From positions 1 through 17,852 of the forward strand of contig NZ_CALJRY010000010.1 of the NCBI RefSeq assembly GCF_937976295.1: DNA of 17,852 nt, given 5' to 3'. Made by a program: the position numbers and the translations under genes. The DNA comes from an uncultured Rothia sp. (GTDB taxonomy: Bacteria; Actinomycetota; Actinomycetes; Actinomycetales; Micrococcaceae). Below, in pieces: positions 6,269-13,343 of this stretch (positions are counted from its first letter, which is position 1; each line of letters begins with the position of its first letter). The notes under the pieces were generated by a model, which saw only the letters and a program-made list of their open reading frames with translations, ran no database searches and was not told the origin of the DNA.

Positions 6269-7717
6269 ATGACACATCACAATACTGCATCAACCATTTC
6301 GCGCCGTCGCCTCGTACAGGGTGCGGCATGGAGCGCCCCCGTTATCCTCGCCAGCGCAACCGTCCCTGCATGGGCGGCAAGCGGCGAGCCCACCTGCGCC
6401 CCCGCCCTGACCCTCAAGCCGACCGCAACCGGCTTCGACGACAAGGCCGGCGCATACACCGAATGGCTCGTTCCTGAAGGCGTTGGACGAGTCCGCTTCG
6501 ACCTCGTGGGAGGTGCCGGCGGTGCCGCATCCTCCTTCACCCCCAGCTACCTAACCGACGTCACGAACGCATCCCTAGCTGGCGGCGGTGCCGGCGCGCA
6601 GCTCAGCGGCGTTCTGGCGGTCAAATCCGGCGATATCCTGCGCGTCTGGGCGGGTAACGGCGGCGTCGGTTCGGCAGCCGGCGCGCAGCCCGCACTCGGC
6701 GGCGAAGGCTACGCAGCGGGCGGCGACTCCACCGGCTCCAGCACCGCAACCGGCACAGCGCAGGTAGTGGGTACTAACAGCGGCTACGTGTACGGTGCAT
6801 CCGGCGGCGGCTCCTCCGCGGTCGAGCTCGTCCGCGACGGCGCAGTCACCGTCGTAGCCGTTGCGGGTGCAGGTGGCGGCGGCGCACAGCTGGGAACCCT
6901 CACCACCCACCAGAGCTTCTTCGATACCCAGCCCAAGGATCAGCTGAACCCGGCACTGCGCGTGGCACTGGACAGCCGCGACGCATCCACCACCGCAGGC
7001 GGCAGCGCAGGCGGCGACCTGGGCACCGACAACACCGGTCAGGGCGGCATGCTCATGGCAAGCCCCTACCAGGAATTCAAGCCCCTGGAAGAGGACGACA
7101 AGACCCTCGACATGCGTTTCGTGGTCACTGGCGGTACCGCCGGTCGCTCCGGCGTCGCGGGTACCCTCGGTGAGGCATTGATCGGCGTCCTCGACGAGAA
7201 CAACGAGCTGAAGCTCCTGCCCATGTCCGAGCCCTGGTTCGATTCGTACAGCTTCCCGCGCTACTACCGCTACGAGGGCGACTCTGTGTATGAGGGCGAG
7301 AAGGGCACCGGCGGTGCGGATGCTACCGGCTCCTACCGCGGTAAGGGCGGCTCCGGCGCTCTGCTCTCCCACACCTACGGCAAGCTCTCCCTCACCACCG
7401 TTGCTTCCGGCGGAGGCGCCGGCTACGGCGGCGGCGGCGCAGGCCTGAACATCTGGACCGTCGGTGCGTACCGCGAGGGCGTTTTCGGCCGTCAGGTGCA
7501 GTTCGAGAGCGAAGGCAACATCTACTCGCTCAGCTCTCTGAGCAGCGGCGGCGGCGCAGGCGGCAGCTACATTAACCACGAGGTGGTTTCTGATTTCGCT
7601 CTTGCCACCGCGCAGAACGCAAACCCGACCGCGGGCGTGCGCTCCCCCGGTTCGGCGGCGCTGTACAGCTGCACCGAGAACGCGACCCTGAAAACCCCCA
7701 TCACTGAGGGTGCCTAA
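6269..7717 (+). CDS. Tat-exported glycine-rich surface or secreted protein
   Basis: The 482-residue product starts at ATG with AAGGA seven bases upstream. The N-terminus has SRRRLVQ (11-17), a twin-arginine motif, then a hydrophobic segment and a likely cleavage site after AWA (34-36), so export of a folded protein by the Tat route is expected. The mature part is rich in Gly with clusters such as GASGGGSSAVEL, VAVAGAGGGGAQ, ASGGGAGYGGGGAG and SSGGGAGGS. These alternate with beta-type strands and resemble bacterial glycine-rich domains related to the ALK/LTK glycine-rich fold; this assignment is tentative. There are only two Cys, at 43 and 468, near the two ends of the mature chain. I see no lipobox, LPXTG or C-terminal membrane anchor. 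Function is unknown. It stands on the opposite strand to both neighbours, between leuD and murA. Confidence 0.85.
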   Translation: MTHHNTASTISRRRLVQGAAWSAPVILASATVPAWAASGEPTCAPALTLKPTATGFDDKAGAYTEWLVPEGVGRVRFDLVGGAGGAASSFTPSYLTDVTNASLAGGGAGAQLSGVLAVKSGDILRVWAGNGGVGSAAGAQPALGGEGYAAGGDSTGSSTATGTAQVVGTNSGYVYGASGGGSSAVELVRDGAVTVVAVAGAGGGGAQLGTLTTHQSFFDTQPKDQLNPALRVALDSRDASTTAGGSAGGDLGTDNTGQGGMLMASPYQEFKPLEEDDKTLDMRFVVTGGTAGRSGVAGTLGEALIGVLDENNELKLLPMSEPWFDSYSFPRYYRYEGDSVYEGEKGTGGADATGSYRGKGGSGALLSHTYGKLSLTTVASGGGAGYGGGGAGLNIWTVGAYREGVFGRQVQFESEGNIYSLSSLSSGGGAGGSYINHEVVSDFALATAQNANPTAGVRSPGSAALYSCTENATLKTPITEGA

Positions 7718-7731
7718 GCTCTAGGTCGTAC

Positions 7732-7778
7732 ATAAATGCGCCTCCCCGGAAGCAGATGCTCCGGGGAGGCGCATTTAT
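7732..7778 (+). terminator. Long perfect hairpin after the glycine-rich protein gene
   Basis: An 18-base arm beginning ATAAATGCGCCTCCCC (from 7732) pairs with its complement ending at 7778. An additional AGCA/TGCT pair closes around a GA loop, with one bulged A at 7750. It starts 15 bases after the stop codon. The AT-rich ends of the stem could work as a terminator in either direction. Confidence 0.75.
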
Positions 7779-7817
7779 ATGTGTACCGCTATATATGCCA
7801 CGGTTTTTGGGTGCGGA

Positions 7818-7862
7818 AAAGCTCGAAGGCGACGACCGATTCAGTCGCCGCCTTCGAGCTTT
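7818..7862 (-). terminator. Terminator of the leuCD operon
   Basis: Two 19-base arms (7818-7836 and 7844-7862) containing GCTCGAAGGCG and CGCCTTCGAGC pair with a single mismatch around a 7-base loop. Read on the minus strand the stem ends in TTTT followed by CC. It lies 28 bases after the leuD stop, so it fits a leuCD terminator that also protects against convergent transcription. Confidence 0.78.
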
Positions 7863-7889
7863 ATATCTCTAAGTTTTAGAGTTCCCTAC

Positions 7890-8483
7890 TTAGAGCTCCT
7901 GAGTGCGGGGCATCCAGGAGGGGCGCTTCGCCTCGTACGCCTCAATAGCCTCGAGGTTCTGCAGGGTCAGACCAATATCGTCCAGGCCCTCCATGAGGCG
8001 CCAGCGCACGTAGTCGTCAATCTCGAAGGGAACAACCAGCGCGCCCACGGTCACGGTTTTGGATTCCAGGTCAACGGTGATCTCGGTGCCGGGCTCGTGC
8101 TCCAGCGCCTTCCAAATCAGCTCAATATCGTCCTGTGCAACCTGCGCGGTGACCAGGCCCTGCTTACCGGAGTTGCCGCGGAAAATATCGGCAAAACGAG
8201 CAGAAATAACGACCTTGAAACCGTAGTCGCGCAACGCCCACACGGCGTGCTCACGGGAAGAACCGGTACCGAAGTCCGGGCCCGCAACCAGCACGCTACC
8301 GTGCTTGTAGGGCTCCTGGTTCAGGATGAACTCGGGGTCCTTACGCCAGTTAGCGAAGAGGGCATCATCGAAGCCGGTCTTGGTCACTCGCTTGAGGTAG
8401 ACGGCGGGAATGATCTGGTCGGTGTCAACATTCGAAGAACGCAGCGGCACGCCAATGCCGGTGTGCTTAATAATGGGTTCCAT
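7890..8483 (-). CDS. leuD: 3-isopropylmalate dehydratase, small subunit
   Basis: With LeuC this subunit forms isopropylmalate isomerase, which converts 2-isopropylmalate to 3-isopropylmalate in leucine synthesis in the cytoplasm. The 197-residue product has the usual length and contains NVDTDQIIPAVYLK (18-31), the substrate-region motif FGTGSSREHAVWAL and ISARFADIFRGNSGK, all diagnostic of the swivelling aconitase C-terminal domain. The ATG has AAGGAG seven bases upstream. It follows leuC by 26 bases, so the two form one operon ended by the hairpin at 7818-7862. Confidence 0.97.
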   Translation of the reverse strand: MEPIIKHTGIGVPLRSSNVDTDQIIPAVYLKRVTKTGFDDALFANWRKDPEFILNQEPYKHGSVLVAGPDFGTGSSREHAVWALRDYGFKVVISARFADIFRGNSGKQGLVTAQVAQDDIELIWKALEHEPGTEITVDLESKTVTVGALVVPFEIDDYVRWRLMEGLDDIGLTLQNLEAIEAYEAKRPSWMPRTQEL

Positions 8484-8509
8484 AATGGCTCCTTAGCTAT
8501 AGCGGCGTG

Positions 8510-9952
8510 CTAGGCCACGACGTCGGACGGGGCGGACAGGGTACCGCGCACAGCGGTTGCGGCGGCAACCACCGGGGAGACCAGGTGGGTGCGGCCACCC
8601 TTGCCCTGGCGGCCCTCAAAGTTACGGTTCGAGGTGGAGGCGCAACGCTCACCGGGCGCCAGCTGGTCGGGGTTCATGCCCAAGCACATGGAGCAGCCAG
8701 CAAAGCGCCAGTCGGCACCGAAGTCCTTGAAGACCTTGTCCAGGCCTTCTGCTTCTGCCTGCGCGCGGACCTTCTGGGAGCCGGGCACGACCATCATGCG
8801 TACGTTCTCGGCGATGGTGCGGCCACGCACGATGTCCGCCGCGGCGCGCAGGTCCTCGATGCGGGAGTTGGTGCAGGAGCCCAGGAAGACGACGTCCACG
8901 GGGATTTCCTTCATGGGGGTTCCCGCCTCCAGGCCCATGTATTCGAGGGCGCGTTCTGCTGCGACCTTGTCGTTCTCATCCTCAAAATCGTCCGGGGAGG
9001 GAACAGCGCGGCTCAGCGGAATACCCTGACCGGGGTTGGTACCCCAGGTGACGAAGGGTTCGAGCTCGTCAGCGTTGATGAAGATTTCCTTGTCGAAGAC
9101 GGCACCTTCGTCGGTGGGCAGGCTCTTCCAGTACTCGACTGCCTTGTCCCACTCTTCACCCTTGGGTGCGTGCTGGCGGCCCTTGATGTACTCGAAGGTG
9201 GTCTCGTCGGGGGCGACCATGCCGGCACGTGCGCCCGCCTCAATGGACATGTTGCACATGGTCATGCGGCCCTCCATGGAGAGGGAGCGGATTGCGGAGC
9301 CGCGGTATTCGAGCACGTAGCCCTGACCGCCGCCGGTGCCAATCTGCGCGATGACGGCGAGGATGATGTCCTTGGCGGTCACGCCGGGCTTGAGGGTACC
9401 TTCAACATTGATTGCCATGGTCTTGAAGCGTGCCAGGGGTAGGGTCTGGGTTGCCATGACGTGCTCCACCTCGGAGGTGCCAATACCGAACGCGAGAGCG
9501 CCGAACGCACCGTGGGTGGAGGTGTGGGAGTCGCCGCAGACGATGGTCATGCCGGGCATGGTCAGACCGAGCTGCGGGCCGACCACGTGCACGATGCCCT
9601 GTTCCTCGTCGCCGAGGGAGTGGATGCGCACGCCGAATTCCTTGGCGTTGCGGCGCAGGGTCTCGATCTGGGTGCGGCTGGTCAGGTCGGCGATGGTGCC
9701 GAAGATGTTGTCGGTGGGGGTGTTGTGGTCCTCGGTGGCGATGGTCAGATCGAGGCGGCGCAGGGGGCGGTTCTCGATGCGCAGACCTTCGAATGCCTGG
9801 GGCGAGGTCACTTCGTGCAGTAGCTGCAGGTCGATGTAGAGCAGGTCGGGCTTGCCGTTTTCACCGGGGACGACGACGTGTGCGTCCCAGACTTTTTCTG
9901 CCAGGGTGCGCGGACGGGTGCCCGCGGTGGTTGCGTTCTGTTCGCTAGTCAT
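8510..9952 (-). CDS. leuC: 3-isopropylmalate dehydratase, large subunit
   Basis: This is the catalytic, 4Fe-4S-binding subunit of isopropylmalate isomerase in leucine synthesis. The 480-residue product matches family length. Cluster-ligand Cys are visible at 360 (FLGSCTNSRIEDL), 420 and 423 (AGCSMCLGMNPD). TEDHNTPT (73-80) and GDSHTSTHGAFGALAFGIGTSE are further aconitase-superfamily motifs. Start ATG (9952-9950) has AGGAG five bases upstream. It is the first gene of leuCD and is divergent from an NdgR/LtbR-type regulator, an arrangement in which the regulator is known in related actinobacteria to control leuCD. Confidence 0.98.
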   Translation of the reverse strand: MTSEQNATTAGTRPRTLAEKVWDAHVVVPGENGKPDLLYIDLQLLHEVTSPQAFEGLRIENRPLRRLDLTIATEDHNTPTDNIFGTIADLTSRTQIETLRRNAKEFGVRIHSLGDEEQGIVHVVGPQLGLTMPGMTIVCGDSHTSTHGAFGALAFGIGTSEVEHVMATQTLPLARFKTMAINVEGTLKPGVTAKDIILAVIAQIGTGGGQGYVLEYRGSAIRSLSMEGRMTMCNMSIEAGARAGMVAPDETTFEYIKGRQHAPKGEEWDKAVEYWKSLPTDEGAVFDKEIFINADELEPFVTWGTNPGQGIPLSRAVPSPDDFEDENDKVAAERALEYMGLEAGTPMKEIPVDVVFLGSCTNSRIEDLRAAADIVRGRTIAENVRMMVVPGSQKVRAQAEAEGLDKVFKDFGADWRFAGCSMCLGMNPDQLAPGERCASTSNRNFEGRQGKGGRTHLVSPVVAAATAVRGTLSAPSDVVA

Positions 9953-10032
9953 GCTTTCTCCTGCTTGATGCGTTCCTACGGTGGATGCGTTCGGTGTGAT
10001 GCGTGCCGCTGGTTTTGGGGATTGAGAGGCGG

Positions 10033-10038
10033 ATTATG
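10033..10038 (-). promoter_or_regulatory. Possible -10 box of leuCD
   Basis: Read on the minus strand this is CATAAT (five of six matches), about 80 bases before the leuC ATG. No good -35 box is visible 16-18 bases upstream, as would be normal for a regulated promoter. A TTTGAG lies 15 bases away. The call is weak. Confidence 0.25.
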
Positions 10039-10140
10039 TACCCGATGGGACCCTCAAACCGGTATTTCCCTGCGGCGTGTCGCACATTTTTTCACGGATT
10101 CTTAGCCTGTGAGACGGCCTAGAAACACCCCGAACCAGCG

Positions 10141-10248
10141 AGTGTTTTTGTGTGGGTTTATTCTATGACTCCAGGGTAATTTTGCGGGATTATCCGCATT
10201 TTTCTGCGACTTTTCGCATATTTTCACCCATAAACCCACATAAACACT
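10141..10248. repeat. Long-range inverted repeat in the leuC-ndgR control region
   Basis: The left arm at 10141-10161 contains AGTGTTT and TGGGTTTAT. The right arm at 10230-10248 contains ATAAACCCA and AAACACT. They are complementary except for two extra bases and one mismatch. The 68-base centre holds two tandem small hairpins, TGCGG/CCGCA (10183-10198) and TGCGA/TCGCA (10205-10218), each followed by T-rich sequence on the plus strand. Confidence 0.7.
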
Positions 10249-10249
10249 T

Positions 10250-10268
10250 ATTATGAAAAGCTCATAAT
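10250..10268. promoter_or_regulatory. 19-base palindrome, candidate operator
   Basis: ATTATGA (10250-10256), a 5-base centre, then TCATAAT (10262-10268) give perfect dyad symmetry. Each arm reads CATAAT, a good -10-like hexamer, in opposite directions. The geometry equals that of the palindrome at 10340-10358, which suggests one dimeric regulator may bind both, although the arm sequences differ. Confidence 0.5.
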
Positions 10269-10339
10269 TTATCCCGTAGGGGGTGATTCCATCTTCAACT
10301 CTGCACCCAAAAGAGTCCATGAAGTCCGGGGTATCTTTC

Positions 10340-10358
10340 ATATTCTGAGATAGAATAT
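10340..10358. promoter_or_regulatory. 19-base palindrome over the ndgR -10 region
   Basis: ATATTCT (10340-10346), GAGAT, then AGAATAT (10352-10358) form a perfect palindrome that contains TAGAAT (10351-10356). TAGAAT is a good -10 box located exactly six bases before the ATG at 10363. A protein bound here would block transcription of the regulator gene, which fits autoregulation. Confidence 0.55.
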
Positions 10359-10362
10359 AAGA

Positions 10363-11250
10363 ATGACTCCTTCCGCATCACGTTTTAACGCACACGGAAT
10401 GCGTCACCCCAACGCATCCACACACCACAACACACCGGTTGTCGACCCCGTCAAGCCGCCCGAACACATGGCCGCCGACGAGCAGATGGTAGAGGTACAC
10501 TCCCACGGCTCCTCCGGCGTTGGCGTGCTCGACAAGGCGACCCTCATCCTTGACTGCCTCGAGGCAGGACCCGTATCTCTGGGCGACCTCGTCAAGGCAA
10601 CCGGCCTGGCGCGCCCCACCGCGCACCGCCTCGCCGTGGCGTTGGCACATCACCGCCTCGTAGCCCGCGACGTGCAGGGACGCTTCATGCTCGGCCCCCG
10701 TCTGACCGAACTCGCCTCCGCCACCATTTCTGATGAGCTCATCACCGTGGCAGACCCGATTCTGCAGAAGCTCAGCCTCGAAGCTGACGAGTCCACCCAG
10801 CTGTACCGCCGCCAGGGCGACTGGCGCGTGTGCGCTGCGACCGCCGCACGCCCCTCCGGCATGCACGAATCTATTCCGGTCGGTACCCAGCTGTCCATGC
10901 AGGCTGGCTCCGCCGCCCAGGTGCTGCTGGCGTGGGAAGACCAGAACCGCATTGTTGAAGGCCTGCGCGATGCGCACTTCAGCGCCGCCATGCTCGCAGC
11001 TGTGCGCCGCATCGGCTGGGCGCAGTCCGTGGGTGAGCGCGAGCGCGGTACCGCCTCGGTGTCCGCTCCGGTGCGCGCTCCCGGCGGCAAGGTGATTGCG
11101 GCTGTCTCTATCTCTGGCCCGATTGATCGCATGACCCGCCAGCCGAACCGCAACTACCCCGAGCTGGTTGTCAAGGCCGCTCAGGCGATTACTGACGGTT
11201 TGCGTGAGCTTTCTGCTTCTCACTCAGCATCGGATGCTGAGGAAAGCTAA
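10363..11250 (+). CDS. ndgR: IclR-family regulator, NdgR/LtbR type (leucine biosynthesis)
   Basis: This is a DNA-binding regulator expected to control leuCD and perhaps other amino-acid genes, as NdgR (Streptomyces) and LtbR (Corynebacterium) do. The core from SSGVGVLDKATLILDCLEAG (50-69) is strikingly NdgR-like. A winged helix-turn-helix follows (VSLGDLVKATGLARPTAHRL, 71-90), then QGRFMLGPRL, QLYRRQGDWRVC, MQAGSAAQVLLAW and VSAPVRAPGGKVIAAVSISGPI in the IclR effector domain. At 295 residues it has about 45 extra N-terminal residues compared with typical NdgR. The first ATG (10363) has no Shine-Dalgarno sequence but lies right where a transcript from the TAGAAT box would begin, suggesting a leaderless mRNA. 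The ATG at 10468 or the one at 10486 could give a normal-sized protein, but they also lack a good ribosome site. It is divergent from leuC. Confidence 0.93.
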   Translation: MTPSASRFNAHGMRHPNASTHHNTPVVDPVKPPEHMAADEQMVEVHSHGSSGVGVLDKATLILDCLEAGPVSLGDLVKATGLARPTAHRLAVALAHHRLVARDVQGRFMLGPRLTELASATISDELITVADPILQKLSLEADESTQLYRRQGDWRVCAATAARPSGMHESIPVGTQLSMQAGSAAQVLLAWEDQNRIVEGLRDAHFSAAMLAAVRRIGWAQSVGERERGTASVSAPVRAPGGKVIAAVSISGPIDRMTRQPNRNYPELVVKAAQAITDGLRELSASHSASDAEES

Positions 11251-11275
11251 GGCTCTGTTGTAGATAGTTTTATCG

Positions 11276-11320
11276 AAAAGAATCCCTCCCCGCCTCATTG
11301 AGGTGGGGAGGGATTCTTTT
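11276..11320. terminator. Bidirectional terminator between ndgR and the GTPase gene
   Basis: Arms of 21 bases (11276-11296 and 11300-11320) pair completely apart from one G-T pair, with an ATT loop. The left arm starts AAAAGAATCCCTCCCC and the right ends GGGATTCTTTT. The A-rich and T-rich ends make it suitable in both directions, serving ndgR (plus) and the convergent GTPase operon (minus). Confidence 0.88.
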
Positions 11321-11376
11321 ACGCGCTCTTAGCCTGATGCGGCTTATTCCGATGCGGTTTTTGAGCTGATATGCCG

Positions 11377-13257
11377 CTAAATATTCAGCGCCTTGCGGTA
11401 GGCGGTGAGGCGCTTAGCTTCCAGCTGCACCGGGGCGACCACGCAGGACTGTACCGCCTTCTCAACGCCGGTCTGCAGCCGGCCGCGCAGCTTCCGTGCG
11501 TAGTAGCGTGAGCCCATGGCGGTGAGCAGCCTGCCCACACCCGCCGAGGCGATGCCGAGGAGTATGCCCAGCAGCAGAAGCAGGGTCGGCAGGGGCACCG
11601 GGGAGCCTTCGGGAGTCGGGGCGGGCGGCAGTTGAATCTGCAGGTACGCCATGCCGGAGATGAGGGTCAGCCAGCCGACACCTACCAGGGCGCTCAGTAG
11701 CGCGATCCACTGCAGGGTATTGAAGATGACCCAGGGAGCGCGGGTGCGGCCCAGACCGTAGTCGATGCGCACCATGTCGCGTTCGAGCAGTTCGGGTAGC
11801 TCCGCCTCGCGGGAGAGGGCGGCTTCCTTCATGCTGCGCTTCCACGGCTCGTCGATGCGGGCCGCCATCTGCTTGCTGTATTGGCGCACGGCGTTTGCCA
11901 TGCCCGCCTTCTGCGCGGCGCTCAGCGGCGGTAGCGAAGATGCCACCAGCTCGGGCGCATTCTCGCTCTCGGAGCCGAGCATGCCCGCGGGCTTCTCAGC
12001 CTTGGAGGAGCTCTTCTTCTCATCCTGCTGCCCCAGGTGCAGTCGGCGCAGGGGGTCGGCTTTCAGGCGGCTCATCCAGCGGGTGAGGATCCAGCCGGTG
12101 TGCTGGCCTGCGGTGCGGCGGTAGGAGGCGGTTGCTGCCTGCAAAACCTGTTCTGCCTGGCTGGAGGTGTAGCATGCCTTCACGAGCTTCTGTTCCGCTT
12201 CGAGGGCGTAGGCTCCGGCGAGCACGGTCCCCTCTCCCCCGGCATAGGCGCGCAGCTGGGATGCGGTGGCGCGTAGCTGCGCGTCGGTTCGCTGCAGGGA
12301 CAGGCTCTTGGCGGCGGCTACCTGGGCGAGCAGGTCGCGAAGCACCTCGACGCCCTCACCGGTTCGCGCGGAGACGGCGAGGGGTGCGGCGAGCAGGTGC
12401 GCTTCGGTGCCCTCAGCCTGGAGCAGGCGGGTGAGGGATGCCAGCACGGCGGGCACCTCGGCGGGTGCGAGCTTGTCCGCCTGGTTGAGCACGCAGAGCG
12501 CCTGCGCGCCGGAGGTGGCAAGCGGCACCATGAAGTCTCGGTGGATGACGGCGTCGGCGTATTTTTGGGGGTCGACAACCCAGACGAGTACGTCCACGTA
12601 GCGCATCATGCGGGCGGCGAGGTCGCGGTTGGTGGTGGTGACCGAGTCGAAGTCGGGCATGTCCAGCAGAATCAGGCCGCCGGTGCGGGTGCGCATTTCG
12701 CCGCGTCCGCCTACTGCGCGGCGGATGCGGTTGAAGAGTCCGGGTGCCGGTTCGGTGACGGCGTTGGGTGCCACCGCTCCCCCGGCTGCTTCTCCCCCAC
12801 CTGTTGCTCCCCCGACTGCTTCTCCTTCGGCGGCGAGCGCCTGAGTTTGCGGGTAGACGCGCTTGTCAATGCCGAGCCAGTCGAGCAGTTCTTCGCTGCC
12901 TTCCGCCTCCCAGATTGCCGCTTGCACGGTGGAGGTGGTCGGGCGCGTGGGTGCGGAGAGGGCAATATTCTGCCCGGCGATGGCGTTGAATAGCGTGGAT
13001 TTGCCGCTGCCGGTCGCGCCGAAGAAGCCGATGACGGTGTGTTCGGTGGAGAGCTCGCGGCGCTGGCTGAGGCGTTCGAGGGTTTCGGCGGCGTCGAGCA
13101 GGACGGTTTCGGGGACTCGTCCTTCACCGTAGCTGATGGCTTCCTTTAGGGATGCGACGGAGCGCGCGAAGGGCGAGGTCGCCACGGCGGGGGTGGTGCC
13201 GGGGGTGGCGCCTCGCTCGGTATGGCGCTCAGCGGGTTTGTTCTCGGGGGTAGTCAT
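11377..13257 (-). CDS. Membrane-associated P-loop GTPase (dynamin-like/YfjP type), second of a pair
   Basis: The 626-residue product has a GTPase domain with G1 GATGSGKST (80-88), G2-like RPTTST (105-110), G3 in the family form DMPDFDS (199-205), G4 NQAD (258-261) and G5 SARTG (296-300). An insert of about 20 residues rich in Gly, Ala and Glu (145-164) lies between G2 and G3. A mostly helical middle follows. Two hydrophobic segments (about 508-540 and 554-580) lie near the C-terminus, with Pro-rich sequence between them and a basic tail after. This architecture suggests membrane attachment through a hairpin, as in bacterial dynamin-like proteins. The ATG start has only a weak purine-rich upstream sequence. 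It lies 86 bases after a related GTPase gene and is probably co-transcribed. Actual function is unknown; a role in membrane or division-site remodelling is inferred. Confidence 0.85.
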   Translation of the reverse strand: MTTPENKPAERHTERGATPGTTPAVATSPFARSVASLKEAISYGEGRVPETVLLDAAETLERLSQRRELSTEHTVIGFFGATGSGKSTLFNAIAGQNIALSAPTRPTTSTVQAAIWEAEGSEELLDWLGIDKRVYPQTQALAAEGEAVGGATGGGEAAGGAVAPNAVTEPAPGLFNRIRRAVGGRGEMRTRTGGLILLDMPDFDSVTTTNRDLAARMMRYVDVLVWVVDPQKYADAVIHRDFMVPLATSGAQALCVLNQADKLAPAEVPAVLASLTRLLQAEGTEAHLLAAPLAVSARTGEGVEVLRDLLAQVAAAKSLSLQRTDAQLRATASQLRAYAGGEGTVLAGAYALEAEQKLVKACYTSSQAEQVLQAATASYRRTAGQHTGWILTRWMSRLKADPLRRLHLGQQDEKKSSSKAEKPAGMLGSESENAPELVASSLPPLSAAQKAGMANAVRQYSKQMAARIDEPWKRSMKEAALSREAELPELLERDMVRIDYGLGRTRAPWVIFNTLQWIALLSALVGVGWLTLISGMAYLQIQLPPAPTPEGSPVPLPTLLLLLGILLGIASAGVGRLLTAMGSRYYARKLRGRLQTGVEKAVQSCVVAPVQLEAKRLTAYRKALNI

Positions 13258-13343
13258 AGTGCGTTTTTCTTCGTCTGTGGTGCGCTTCTGGTGGTGCGTT
13301 GTGGAGATGATCTGATGACAGGCGGTTGAGCGCGCTGCCCCGA

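Larger units (their letters stand above)
9953..10362. other. 410-base divergent control region between leuC and ndgR
   Basis: No gene is seen. A 79-codon open frame on the minus strand (10102-10341) was judged spurious. The region is AT-rich in its middle and dense in dyad symmetry. It contains two palindromes of identical 7-5-7 geometry (10250-10268 and 10340-10358), a long inverted repeat (10141-10161 with 10230-10248) and two small hairpins between its arms. GATGCGT occurs three times in the leuC leader (9967, 9984, 9998). These are plausible sites for the divergent regulator. Confidence 0.6.

Noticed and set aside
6575..7579. 334-codon minus-strand open frame opposite the glycine-rich protein
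   Set aside because: Ala/Val/Cys-rich antisense shadow of Gly codons, without a ribosome site.
10102..10341. 79-codon minus-strand frame upstream of leuC
   Set aside because: It runs through inverted repeats, lacks a ribosome site and codon bias, and is not a leucine-rich leader peptide.
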